Shown piece after piece: positions 13,096 to 22,352 of a DNA stretch of 35,349 bases. Source of the DNA: a virus. The position numbers and the translations under genes are program-made. Each line of letters begins with the position of its first letter. The first letter of the stretch is position 1. The stretch lies in the IMG/VR virus record IMGVR_UViG_3300008448_000307, positions 1 to 35,349 of that record; one strand, written 5' to 3'. The notes beneath the pieces are model-generated. The model was given only the letters and a program-made list of their open reading frames with translations, was not told the DNA's origin and ran no database searches.

Positions 13096-16000
13096 TGGCA
13101 GTAGAAATAGTACAAATAGACACCCAAGACTTAACTACTCAGTTATATGAATCTCAAGATACAAATTTGATATCTACTTTTGATGTCAATACTTCTCTAT
13201 CTTCAAGTAGTTATATTGAGTATTTTATATATGATCTTAACCAAAATTTATTATCTACTGAATATAATTTCACCCAATATACAGTTTTAAATGATGGGCA
13301 ATCAGCAGGTAGTGATGGAGTATTATCTCAAATTACAATCAACCCTGAACAAAATCTAATTAATAATGGGTTTACTCAAGGTGCTTATATTTCATACTAT
13401 AACTTTTTAAATAAGCAAATAGGTTCAGATATTGAACAATTATATATTGCTGAAATATCTTCAGATAGAACTGAAATTAGATTAGATAGTACTGTTTTAT
13501 CAAATCAAGACATAGTTGAAAAAACAAATGCCTTTATTCAACAGAGAGAAGATAGTACATATTTCTTAGATTTTTATTTAAATTTTGGAGACAATATTCT
13601 TTTTATAGCAAACAATATTGCTTTAGATAATCAAGATCCAAATAACCCAACTATATTAATTAAATTATATGAACCTCTACCTGAGGATTTTTTAGTTAAT
13701 TCTACATTATGGGTTGTATCTTCTGTAGAAGAACCAATAGCATACCAAGTATCTTTTATAGAAGAACCAATAGTATTCAATGATACTTTAAGAATTAAAG
13801 GTCCAAATTTCAACATTGATTTAAAAGATCAAGTTAACAATTCCACACAAGAATTATCTTATACCGATTTAGTAACTACATCTTTAACTAGTTCCCAAAA
13901 CCAAATAAATAGTTTATTAGAGGAAAAAGAAATAGATATCAATATTGACTACACTACATTTAGTGACTATATTCACTTTAGCTCAGCTCAAACTAGACTA
14001 GAAAATTTTTACTATAAAGTTAGTTTAATAGAACAATATTCATCCTCCATTGCTATCTTAAATACAACAAATTCATCATCAATAGCGGTTAGTGAAAGTA
14101 GTGCTGTTCTAGAATCTAAAATAAACAATATTATAACCAACTTTGATGGTTGGGATTACTATTTATATTACACTAGCGGTTCATGGGCTTGGCCTAAAAC
14201 AAATACAGAACCACCTTACCAATTAGCTACAACAGGAAGTGTAGATGTTTTAAATTGGTTTGGTAGTACAAACGAATATAGTCCTCAATATGGAGGAATT
14301 ATATTATCTGCCTCATTATATGATGAAAATAATAAAGATAACCTTTTATTCTCTATACCAGAATATTTAAGAGAAGACCCAAACAACGAACCGTATGAAT
14401 TGTTCATTGATATGGTTGCCCAACATTTTGATAATATTTGGATATATTATAAGGATGTTACTCAAAAATTCAATGCTGATAACCGTTTAGAGTCTGGTAT
14501 TTCAAAAGATATAGTAGCTGATGCTATACGTGATTTTGGAATTAAATTATATCAAAATAGTTTTTCCAACAATGATCTATATACTGCGTTTTTAGGTTTA
14601 ACACCTGAGGGCGGTTTATTTCCATTCCCAAATATTACAGGATCTTTACCAACACCAAGTGGGTTTGAGTATATTGATACCTTAGTATCTGCATCCAACG
14701 ATTATATACCGTTAGATGATGTGAATAAATCGCTATATAAACGCATTTACCATAACTTACCATACCTACTCAAATCAAAAGGTACCTTACCTGGTTTGCG
14801 CGCCCTTATCACCTCATATGGTATCCCTGATACTATATTAAGAATAAATGAGTATGGTGGAAAAGATAAAGTAGATTCAAACGATTGGGATTATTGGCAA
14901 AATGAATTTAACTATGCTTACTCTACAGAAGAAAATAACTTTATTTCCTCATCTTGGACTTTAAATAACGATTGGAATTCCCCAGATGATGTACCTTCTA
15001 CTCTAGCATTTAGATTCCAAACACCAGGATTACCTACCGCAAATATTAGATACTCCCAAAGTTTATGGTCAAATGATTCTGGCTCAGCTGTTACTCTAAG
15101 ATATACAGGTTCAGCATATTCTACAGGTTCATATTCCGGGTCTATTATTGACCCTTACTACCAATACGCTACTCTAGAATTTTACCCCGATGTAGCAAAT
15201 ATAACAGTTACAGCAAGCGTATACCTACCATTTTTTGATGGTGGATGGTGGTCTGTAATGGTAAATAGAAGTGGAAGTGAATTTACATTAAATGCCTCCA
15301 ACAAAATATATGAGGGTGGAAATAACGGAACTATTTTAGGTTTCTATGAATCTTCCTCTATAACAGGAAATGATATACCTTGGGCTAACTCATCAACAAG
15401 TTATTTCCCAATCTCATTTTCAGCTGCAACAGTATCTGGGTATGATATAGTAACATACGACAATACTGCAATATATGATGGAACAGGATCATTAGCTGGA
15501 TCATATGAACCATTCTCGGGTTCGTACCAAGAAATTAGATACTATACAACTGTTATTAGCTCAAGTGTGTTTAAGGATTATACAATGAATCCTTACTCAA
15601 TTGAGGGTAACTTTTTAAATAGTACACCCAATGAACTAGCCTTTAGAGCATCCATTGGTGGAGAATTTTTTACTGAATCTATTTCTATACACCCTAAAGT
15701 AACAGGATCTTGGGTTATAACTCAATCATTCCCTACAGATAGTAATTTTTATTACGACTTAACTCCAATATTCAAACCAAACACTGAATATTTATTTTTT
15801 GATCAACCTGTAGCGGGTATTAAAAATGCTGTAAGTGATAAAATACGATTAGAAAATGATAACCTACCTTCGGGAAGTACCTTATCTCCATTTAGAAGAT
15901 TAGCTCAAACAACCGAGGCAAGTGCAAGTTATACTCCAAATATTAACTTACTTGAGGTAGCATTTTCACCACAAGATGAGATAAATGATGATATTAATTC

Positions 16001-19000
16001 ATCTATTGGATATTTTAATATTGGAGAGTTTATAGGTGATCCTGCTTTTAGATCTTCACGTTTAACTTCATACCCTAATTTAGATAAGTTAAGAAATGAG
16101 TACTTTGAAAAATACACTAAAAACTATAACCTAAACGACTTTATACGTTTAATAAAATTCTTTGACAATTCATTATTCAAAATGATTAAAGATTTTGTAC
16201 CTGCTCGTACAAGTCTTGCTTCTGGAGTTGTTATTAAACAACATTTACTTGAAAGAAATAGATACCCTGAACCACAAGTATCTTGGGAAGATTTAGATAT
16301 TTCTGGTACTATAAAATCTACTCAAGTATGGGACCCTATATCTCAAAGCAGTTATATATCTCATTCTTTAATTGAAGAATTTAGTGGAGGAACAGCTGGA
16401 ATGTTTGAACCATTTAACTATGCTTCCAATACATCCCAAAACTGGAACGAAACTTACTCTACCCCTTCAGGATCCATTACTATATTACATGATTCACAAG
16501 ATGAATTTTATAATGGTGAGTTTAGTGGCTCTATCATTATTGTTACAACTGGTAGTTTAAATCAACCATACCCACTTAGTTTAAGTGAGTTTGAATATAC
16601 TCCTATAGTTTATAGGAATGGTTTATATGGACAAACTAATTTTTCAACACTTACAGAAGAACAATTTTTAAATACATCTACCCAACCACAATCGGGTGAG
16701 ATGTTAATAATGATTCCTAGATGGAGAATAGTTCCCCCATTACTTAATGTAGTTAGAAGAGAAGCATTTATTAAAATTAGCAAACTTGATTGTAACGGAA
16801 ATAATAATTCAATTCCATTAGGGCAAATTAATAATCTATTAATCAAATACACATCAAATTCAACATATACTAACTATCAAGTTTTAGATATATCTGAATT
16901 CCAAACATATTATTTATATAGAATAAATAACCAAGATGTTGATTTAGCGGGAGCTGGAATGGACAATGAAGTTAAAAACTATTATGTTTCTTCTTCAATT
17001 ACAAGTTCTCAAACGTTACCATTAGTTATAGCCCCACAAGCTTTTCCACTTAGTGGTAAGTTAGATCCATGGGATACTAGTTTAGGGAATATAGCGCATT
17101 ACGGAACCCCATACTTTCAAACCTCTTCAGGATATTTTACCCCTGAAAATACACCAAACATTCCTTTACAAATTACAGCCTCAATTAGAACTAGTGGCTC
17201 AGCTGGATCATTTAGACTAATGTTGGATAGACAAGGAGAATATTCAGCCTTATCTTTTCTCCCAATATCAGCAGGTTCAAATACAACAACTACTATCACA
17301 GCTTCATATTATGGGGTACAAGGAGATAAATTATATTTAAGAGCATATACAGCTAATATATTAAACCCTAACTTAACACTACTTTCTAGTAACATATTAA
17401 TCACTCAAAGTATAACCCCTACAGCTTCTGTTTGCGACCATGTTATATTTGAGCCATATATTACAACAGCAAACTTCTACAATAGTGATGAAAATGCTAT
17501 TATGAATAATGTATTTGAAGATAGAATTAGTACAACATTCCAAGATGTAGATTATTCTTCGGGTATATTAGTTCCAACTAATTTTGATCTTATAATAGAA
17601 GGAGATGCTCAAAGAGCGGCTGTTCAAGATTCAAATTATACTTTACTAAGACATACCAATCCAAGATATAACGGTAGTAAATCAACATCCCAAAGATTAA
17701 ATCAATGGACATCAGGAGATAGTGGAACATACGGAAAATTACCTACAGTAGATACTTTAAAAACATGGGTAGCTTATGCTGAAACTATAGGAGGATACAC
17801 CCCAGATAGAATGGATTGCTCTGGAATCATAGTAAAATATTTAATAGACCAGAATGGTAATGTTGATATTCCAAACACAACAGAAAATTCATTAAGTAAT
17901 ATTCAAGGTACTTTCCAAACAGGAGAAAGACTTATTATCAATACAGATTCAATAGGGTCCGGAGAAAGTTCATATAGAAATATTTTTAAAGGTGGATATA
18001 GAATTGAACCTATTTTATATACTCAAATAGGACATACTCCTCCAAATTGGACTTCTTCTATAAATTTATATAATTCTGAAATAGTCCAAACCATTACAGA
18101 TAACACATGTGTTTCTACTTTAAATACATATTCTTCTATAAACACAGGACAATCAATATTTTACACAGAACATTATATAGGACAATACCAAGGATTTTCC
18201 CCAAGTTCTTCAGCAGGTTGGTCCATTCTATACGACGCCGGAAATAATAGATCTATTGATTGGCAATATAATGTAGATAATGATACTATAATTGAAGGGG
18301 TTAATCTCATAATAAATGCACAAATCGGATTAGCTAGATATAATTCCGTTGATCCCTCCCCAACAACAGTACAAATAAATTTATATAAAAATAATGGTGG
18401 AGATATAATATCAACTAAATTTGAAACCCTAACCCCAGGACAAAAGAAAGCAGTACCATTCTATATAGAATTAACTCCAGATATAGATTTTACCTCAACA
18501 GATGAATTTTATTTTGGGGTATTTCAAATTGATGGACCTGAAGAAAATACTGGGTATGGAACAACTCTTCAAGTAACATCTGTAAATCCACCAACATTTT
18601 TTAATATTTCTCAAGATCCTCTCCCTAGCCCATCACAAATAATTCCTGTGGGAACTAGCTCAATCTGGAATTACCCAACTTCATCCACATATAACCAGGT
18701 GTCATCTAGCCAAGCTGGAATTATATATATCCCAGAAGTTACCTCCTCTCTGAACTCATACTATAACCTCCCCGGGATACGCCAACAAAATATATCAGGA
18801 TCAGGTTTTGAAAATATAACTTTAGATTGGTCGATAAAAGTAGGAGATGAATTTAGATTTGAAGGTAAAGAAAATAGAACATACATTGTTAAGAAAGTAT
18901 TTACCCCAACAAACCAATCCCCTGAAAGAATATCAAATACAGGGTCTGTTGAGGTTCATTTAAATAGTGCTTTACCATCTTCATCTATTAATCTAGATCA

Positions 19001-19169
19001 TTTTCTAATTCGAAGATACATTGATGATGCTGCCACTATTATATTTGAAGGCTTAAAACCAGGTAACTCCCAAGGCCCGTATATTATTAGACCTGAATTC
19101 GTAGTTCCTGCACTAAATAAAGATCTTGATTCATTTATTGTAGATCTTACGCAGAAAGGTTTGCTTTAA
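13095..19169 (+). CDS. Giant baseplate/tail-fibre protein, 2024 aa
   Basis: The largest gene in the window. The N-terminal 400 residues are beta-rich. A conserved phage segment at about 415-595 follows: I-P-E-Y-L-R-E-D, then L-F-I-D-M-V-A-Q-H-F-D-N-I-W-I-Y, then L-P-Y-L-L-K-S-K-G-T and G-L-R-A-L-I-T-S-Y-G-I-P. Residues about 640-960 look like a LamG-type beta sandwich. Near 1020-1060 comes K-M-I-K-D-F-V-P-A-R-T-S-L-A-S-G-V-V. Further Ser/Thr/Gly-rich beta domains fill the C-terminal half. T4 gp7 is about half this size, so it may join an outer-wedge protein and receptor-binding domains. The link to gp7 is inferred from position only. Confidence 0.7.
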   Translation: MAVEIVQIDTQDLTTQLYESQDTNLISTFDVNTSLSSSSYIEYFIYDLNQNLLSTEYNFTQYTVLNDGQSAGSDGVLSQITINPEQNLINNGFTQGAYISYYNFLNKQIGSDIEQLYIAEISSDRTEIRLDSTVLSNQDIVEKTNAFIQQREDSTYFLDFYLNFGDNILFIANNIALDNQDPNNPTILIKLYEPLPEDFLVNSTLWVVSSVEEPIAYQVSFIEEPIVFNDTLRIKGPNFNIDLKDQVNNSTQELSYTDLVTTSLTSSQNQINSLLEEKEIDINIDYTTFSDYIHFSSAQTRLENFYYKVSLIEQYSSSIAILNTTNSSSIAVSESSAVLESKINNIITNFDGWDYYLYYTSGSWAWPKTNTEPPYQLATTGSVDVLNWFGSTNEYSPQYGGIILSASLYDENNKDNLLFSIPEYLREDPNNEPYELFIDMVAQHFDNIWIYYKDVTQKFNADNRLESGISKDIVADAIRDFGIKLYQNSFSNNDLYTAFLGLTPEGGLFPFPNITGSLPTPSGFEYIDTLVSASNDYIPLDDVNKSLYKRIYHNLPYLLKSKGTLPGLRALITSYGIPDTILRINEYGGKDKVDSNDWDYWQNEFNYAYSTEENNFISSSWTLNNDWNSPDDVPSTLAFRFQTPGLPTANIRYSQSLWSNDSGSAVTLRYTGSAYSTGSYSGSIIDPYYQYATLEFYPDVANITVTASVYLPFFDGGWWSVMVNRSGSEFTLNASNKIYEGGNNGTILGFYESSSITGNDIPWANSSTSYFPISFSAATVSGYDIVTYDNTAIYDGTGSLAGSYEPFSGSYQEIRYYTTVISSSVFKDYTMNPYSIEGNFLNSTPNELAFRASIGGEFFTESISIHPKVTGSWVITQSFPTDSNFYYDLTPIFKPNTEYLFFDQPVAGIKNAVSDKIRLENDNLPSGSTLSPFRRLAQTTEASASYTPNINLLEVAFSPQDEINDDINSSIGYFNIGEFIGDPAFRSSRLTSYPNLDKLRNEYFEKYTKNYNLNDFIRLIKFFDNSLFKMIKDFVPARTSLASGVVIKQHLLERNRYPEPQVSWEDLDISGTIKSTQVWDPISQSSYISHSLIEEFSGGTAGMFEPFNYASNTSQNWNETYSTPSGSITILHDSQDEFYNGEFSGSIIIVTTGSLNQPYPLSLSEFEYTPIVYRNGLYGQTNFSTLTEEQFLNTSTQPQSGEMLIMIPRWRIVPPLLNVVRREAFIKISKLDCNGNNNSIPLGQINNLLIKYTSNSTYTNYQVLDISEFQTYYLYRINNQDVDLAGAGMDNEVKNYYVSSSITSSQTLPLVIAPQAFPLSGKLDPWDTSLGNIAHYGTPYFQTSSGYFTPENTPNIPLQITASIRTSGSAGSFRLMLDRQGEYSALSFLPISAGSNTTTTITASYYGVQGDKLYLRAYTANILNPNLTLLSSNILITQSITPTASVCDHVIFEPYITTANFYNSDENAIMNNVFEDRISTTFQDVDYSSGILVPTNFDLIIEGDAQRAAVQDSNYTLLRHTNPRYNGSKSTSQRLNQWTSGDSGTYGKLPTVDTLKTWVAYAETIGGYTPDRMDCSGIIVKYLIDQNGNVDIPNTTENSLSNIQGTFQTGERLIINTDSIGSGESSYRNIFKGGYRIEPILYTQIGHTPPNWTSSINLYNSEIVQTITDNTCVSTLNTYSSINTGQSIFYTEHYIGQYQGFSPSSSAGWSILYDAGNNRSIDWQYNVDNDTIIEGVNLIINAQIGLARYNSVDPSPTTVQINLYKNNGGDIISTKFETLTPGQKKAVPFYIELTPDIDFTSTDEFYFGVFQIDGPEENTGYGTTLQVTSVNPPTFFNISQDPLPSPSQIIPVGTSSIWNYPTSSTYNQVSSSQAGIIYIPEVTSSLNSYYNLPGIRQQNISGSGFENITLDWSIKVGDEFRFEGKENRTYIVKKVFTPTNQSPERISNTGSVEVHLNSALPSSSINLDHFLIRRYIDDAATIIFEGLKPGNSQGPYIIRPEFVVPALNKDLDSFIVDLTQKGLL

Positions 19170-19171
19170 CA

Positions 19172-19198
19172 ATATTTATTAGTATAATATATTTATAA
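19172..19198 (+). promoter_or_regulatory. Candidate late promoter motif, tandem copies 4 and 5
   Basis: ATATTTATTA (19172-19181) and an exact ATATTTATAA (19189-19198) stand in tandem in the 40-base gap before the ATG at 19210. A doubled motif before a separate structural operon fits a strong late promoter or two start sites. Confidence 0.45.
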
Positions 19199-19209
19199 TA
19201 AAATAAAAA

Positions 19210-19872
19210 ATGGGATATCTTAATAATCAAGTTGTAACAGTCGACGCAATTTTAACAACAAAAGGTAGAGAATTACTAGCAAAAAACGATGGTTCTTTTA
19301 GAATCACACAATTTGCTTTAGCAGATGACGAAATTGACTACACTCTTTACAACCCTACCCACCCATCAGGGTCTTCATTTTACGGAGAAGCTATTGAAAA
19401 TATGCCATTACTAGAGGCATTTCCTCAAGAAACACAAATTATGAAATACAAATTAGCTACTCTACCACGTGGAACAGCTAAATTACCTGTACTTGATTTG
19501 GGTTACACAGCAATTACTTTACAACAAGGAGCTGCACTTTCAATCACACCACAAACATTAAATTATCTAGGAAATACTCAAACATACGAAACTAGTGGAT
19601 ACTCAGCTACTATATCAGATGTTCGTTTATTAAACACATATACAGGAGTTGGTATTAATACAACAGCTGCTAACGAGGCAAATGTTAATGCTACTGCTAC
19701 TTTAGGTACAAATGTTTCCAAAACAATTCTTGGAACACAGTTTAACTTAAGAGCAACTACTGTAAATACATTATTTGGTTCTAATACACAACTTGCAGCT
19801 ACATTAACTGTAGTTGGTTTAGATAGTGGAGCTAGATTAACAATTCCAATTACTATTAATAGAGTTAGCTAA
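19210..19872 (+). CDS. Tail/baseplate structural protein, 220 aa
   Basis: A 220-residue protein starting MGYLNNQVVTVDAILTTKGR, then ELLAKNDGSFRITQFALADD. This N-terminal pattern, K-G-R-E-L-L-A-x-N-D-G-x-F-x-I-x-x-F-A-L-x-D-D-E-I-D-Y, recurs, as I recall, in structural proteins of T4-like marine phages. The rest is Ala/Thr-rich and beta-like with few charges (NANVNATATLGTNVS), as in sheath- or tube-attached proteins. It is preceded by the tandem late motif and probably highly expressed. Exact position in the virion unknown. Confidence 0.65.
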   Translation: MGYLNNQVVTVDAILTTKGRELLAKNDGSFRITQFALADDEIDYTLYNPTHPSGSSFYGEAIENMPLLEAFPQETQIMKYKLATLPRGTAKLPVLDLGYTAITLQQGAALSITPQTLNYLGNTQTYETSGYSATISDVRLLNTYTGVGINTTAANEANVNATATLGTNVSKTILGTQFNLRATTVNTLFGSNTQLAATLTVVGLDSGARLTIPITINRVS

Positions 19873-19885
19873 TAAAAAATAAAAA

Positions 19886-20893
19886 ATGAGCTTTAAAAGA
19901 TTAGATCCCGAAGATTTTGTAGTAAGTAGTGACTCGATTACTTCTACTCTTTGGTCAACAGATTCCCCAACACTAACAGAATTTTATACTTCTTCTATTC
20001 AAGAAGCTGGTTCTGCAGGGAATTTTTACCTAAGTGTATATCAAACTGCTTCTACACAAGATACAGCAGCTACCCAATTTGATATAGTATATTGTGATTC
20101 TGTAGGTAGTGGAAGTGTATTGTATAATAATATTGTTGATGGTAATTCACCTTCAAAAACAATGTATGGGCAATATCGCTCTCTTATATTAGAGGATGAG
20201 AATGCAAGTTTTATATTTGGTTCTAACACTAACGTAATTACTGGATCAAATTTCTGGGTATTGTCTGTTGAGCGTGCTAGATATAAAGAATCATTATTCC
20301 CTGGATCTCTAAATTTAACTTTATCTGGATCAGGTGGAGTAATCCAATTAACAGATAATTCAAATGATGTATTGGTAAATACATTTATTGGCTCAACTAG
20401 AGTATTCCAATTAGTTTCTGGGTCAAATGGATTTGGAATTTCGGGTGGAGGATATGTAGCTGGATCTGGTTCATATGGTTTAGTATTCCCTGATCTTGGA
20501 ACTGTTCTATTGAACCCTGCAGCAATTTCCCAATCAATTGGAGTAACCGCTGGAAGAAATTCCGACACAGATGACTTTAACAATAGAGTACTTTACTCAG
20601 CTATTAGTGGAGGAGCTAGCTTTTCATTAAATTCCCAAGAAACAATAACTTCAGACTATATATTTGTTAGATCTAGAAATAGTGAATTCAATTACTCAGA
20701 AAACCCAACATTTATTTCAGGGTCAACTGGGGAAGTAATTTATAGTGATTTTATCAATCACCCACAAACATATGTTACTACTATAGGATTCTATAATGAT
20801 TCAAACGAATTGTTAGCTGTAGCTAAAATGTCAAGACCTTTACTTAAGGACTTTACAAAAGAATCACTTGTTAGAGTAAAATTAGATTTTTAA
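19886..20893 (+). CDS. Tail structural protein, paralogue A (335 aa)
   Basis: A 335-residue Ser/Gly-rich beta protein. The C-terminal 75 residues contain N-S-E-F-N-Y-S-E-N-P-T-F-I-S-G-S, then Y-V-T-T-I-G-F-Y-N-D-S-N-E-L-L-A-V-A-K-M. The next gene carries the same block, so the pair are tandem paralogues. The N-terminal halves (DPEDFVVSSDSITSTLW against FKPFITSDVVVSPFKVNK) differ, suggesting a shared attachment domain and variable outer parts. It is probably a baseplate-periphery or fibre-linked protein. It follows the 220-aa gene after 13 bases. Confidence 0.6.
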   Translation: MSFKRLDPEDFVVSSDSITSTLWSTDSPTLTEFYTSSIQEAGSAGNFYLSVYQTASTQDTAATQFDIVYCDSVGSGSVLYNNIVDGNSPSKTMYGQYRSLILEDENASFIFGSNTNVITGSNFWVLSVERARYKESLFPGSLNLTLSGSGGVIQLTDNSNDVLVNTFIGSTRVFQLVSGSNGFGISGGGYVAGSGSYGLVFPDLGTVLLNPAAISQSIGVTAGRNSDTDDFNNRVLYSAISGGASFSLNSQETITSDYIFVRSRNSEFNYSENPTFISGSTGEVIYSDFINHPQTYVTTIGFYNDSNELLAVAKMSRPLLKDFTKESLVRVKLDF

Positions 20894-20899
20894 GAATGA

Positions 20900-21889
20900 A
20901 TGAGCGTATTCAAGCCATTTATAACTTCGGACGTTGTAGTCTCACCCTTTAAGGTAAATAAAAACTTTTACTTTGAAGGGATAGCTGCATTGACAGGTTC
21001 CGGAATAGATCTATTTTTAGGGGAAAACACAAACCCAACACTTTGGGTTTCTGGCTCAACCTCAACAGGTTATAACTCAATCCAAGATCAATTTCTAGTA
21101 TATCGTTCCATTAGAGAACTTTACTACTATAATTATATTGATGGAGTTGATGGATCCTCAGTAGCAACAGCATCATTTAATCCTGATGGTACTATTACAG
21201 GTTTACTTTATACTCCAAATTCATACAATTACTTATCAAATACTTTACCTGCTAATAGATATTTCCCAACAGGTTCTGGAGATACAATAGGAGTAATTGC
21301 TATACCTTCAAACTTATTTGGAGAGTATATCAAACCAGGAACATTTACTTTATCGTATGAGAGTGGTTCTTTTACAGATGATGGTGAAGGAAATATTATA
21401 ACAGGAAGTTCAAAAGTAGGAGATATTATATATGAACATGGGATGGTTATTATAACTCATGATGAAACTTTAAATCTTTTAAATTTAAACACTTATACTC
21501 CTCCCCCACTACAACTGACAGCTCCAAAAGAATTAACACCATCTAAAACACTTCAACCCCCGATCCCTCAATTATTTAATCAATCTATAATAATATCTCA
21601 AAATATAACGTGTTCATTTGATAGTACTATTACTATCTATGAATCTCAATATAAATGTACTATTAGAGAAAACGAATTTAACTTTTCACAAAACCCAACA
21701 CTAATCTCAGGTAGCTCAAATAGTGGTAAAGTGTATGATTACGCTACAGGTTCATATTTTAATCCATATGTTACAACTGTAGGTTTATATAACAATGATA
21801 AAGAACTATTAGCTGTAGCTAAATTAGCCCAACCATTACCTCTATCAGCAGTAACTGATATGAACATACTAATTAACCTAGATTTATAA
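20900..21889 (+). CDS. Tail structural protein, paralogue B (329 aa)
   Basis: A 329-residue Ser/Thr/Gly-rich protein. Its C-terminal block E-N-E-F-N-F-S-Q-N-P-T-L-I-S-G-S, then Y-V-T-T-V-G-L-Y-N-N-D-K-E-L-L-A-V-A-K-L, aligns with the C-terminus of the preceding protein. Its middle has a proline-rich segment (YTPPPLQLTAPKELTPSKT). It is therefore a duplicate whose N-terminal part has diverged. Both probably sit on the same ring of the tail tip. It ends the structural module; the next gene is a GIY-YIG-like protein. Confidence 0.6.
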   Translation: MSVFKPFITSDVVVSPFKVNKNFYFEGIAALTGSGIDLFLGENTNPTLWVSGSTSTGYNSIQDQFLVYRSIRELYYYNYIDGVDGSSVATASFNPDGTITGLLYTPNSYNYLSNTLPANRYFPTGSGDTIGVIAIPSNLFGEYIKPGTFTLSYESGSFTDDGEGNIITGSSKVGDIIYEHGMVIITHDETLNLLNLNTYTPPPLQLTAPKELTPSKTLQPPIPQLFNQSIIISQNITCSFDSTITIYESQYKCTIRENEFNFSQNPTLISGSSNSGKVYDYATGSYFNPYVTTVGLYNNDKELLAVAKLAQPLPLSAVTDMNILINLDL

Positions 21890-21890
21890 T

Positions 21891-22340
21891 ATGTGGTTAT
21901 ACCAAGATAAAAAAATATATGACATTTCTCAACTCCCCGAGTGGACATATGGTTTTGTATATATTGTAACTCATATTCCTACTGGTAAATCTTATATTGG
22001 AAAAAAAGTACTTTACCATAACGTAAAGAAAAAATTAACTAAAAAAGAATTAGCTGAACAAACTGGTCCTGGACGTAAACCAACTACCAAAACAACCCAA
22101 AAAGAATCAGATTGGAAAACATATTATGGTTCTGCTAAACCAATATTAGAGTTAATTAAACAGGGAAAACAAGAAGAATTTACAAGAAAAATTTTATGTC
22201 TTTCACATAATAAAAAAATACTAACATATCTTGAAAGTAAATATCTCTTTAAATATGAGGTATTAGAAGACCCAGAGGATTGGTTTAACGATAATATCCA
22301 GGGCCGTTTTTTCAGAAAAGACTTTGATACCCAAGATTAA
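21891..22340 (+). CDS. GIY-YIG-like endonuclease family protein
   Basis: A 149-residue protein. Y-G-F-V-Y-I-V-T (near 20-27) and K-S-Y-I-G-K-K (33-39) form the two strands of a GIY-YIG-like core. S-D-W-K-T-Y-Y-G-S (near 73-81), Y-L-E-S-K (near 115) and a C-terminal F-N-D-N-I-Q-G-R-F follow. The glutamate in Y-L-E could be the metal ligand. I recall this compact form as conserved in T4-like phages next to replication genes, where it may be a domesticated rather than homing nuclease. It starts immediately after the structural stop and precedes the primase by 12 bases. Confidence 0.75.
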   Translation: MWLYQDKKIYDISQLPEWTYGFVYIVTHIPTGKSYIGKKVLYHNVKKKLTKKELAEQTGPGRKPTTKTTQKESDWKTYYGSAKPILELIKQGKQEEFTRKILCLSHNKKILTYLESKYLFKYEVLEDPEDWFNDNIQGRFFRKDFDTQD

Positions 22341-22352
22341 GGTTGTATTTTA

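Noticed and set aside
20041-20583. Minus-strand frame of 180 codons
   Set aside because: It lies fully inside paralogue A, whose C-terminus is matched by paralogue B. The reverse reading has no recognisable features.
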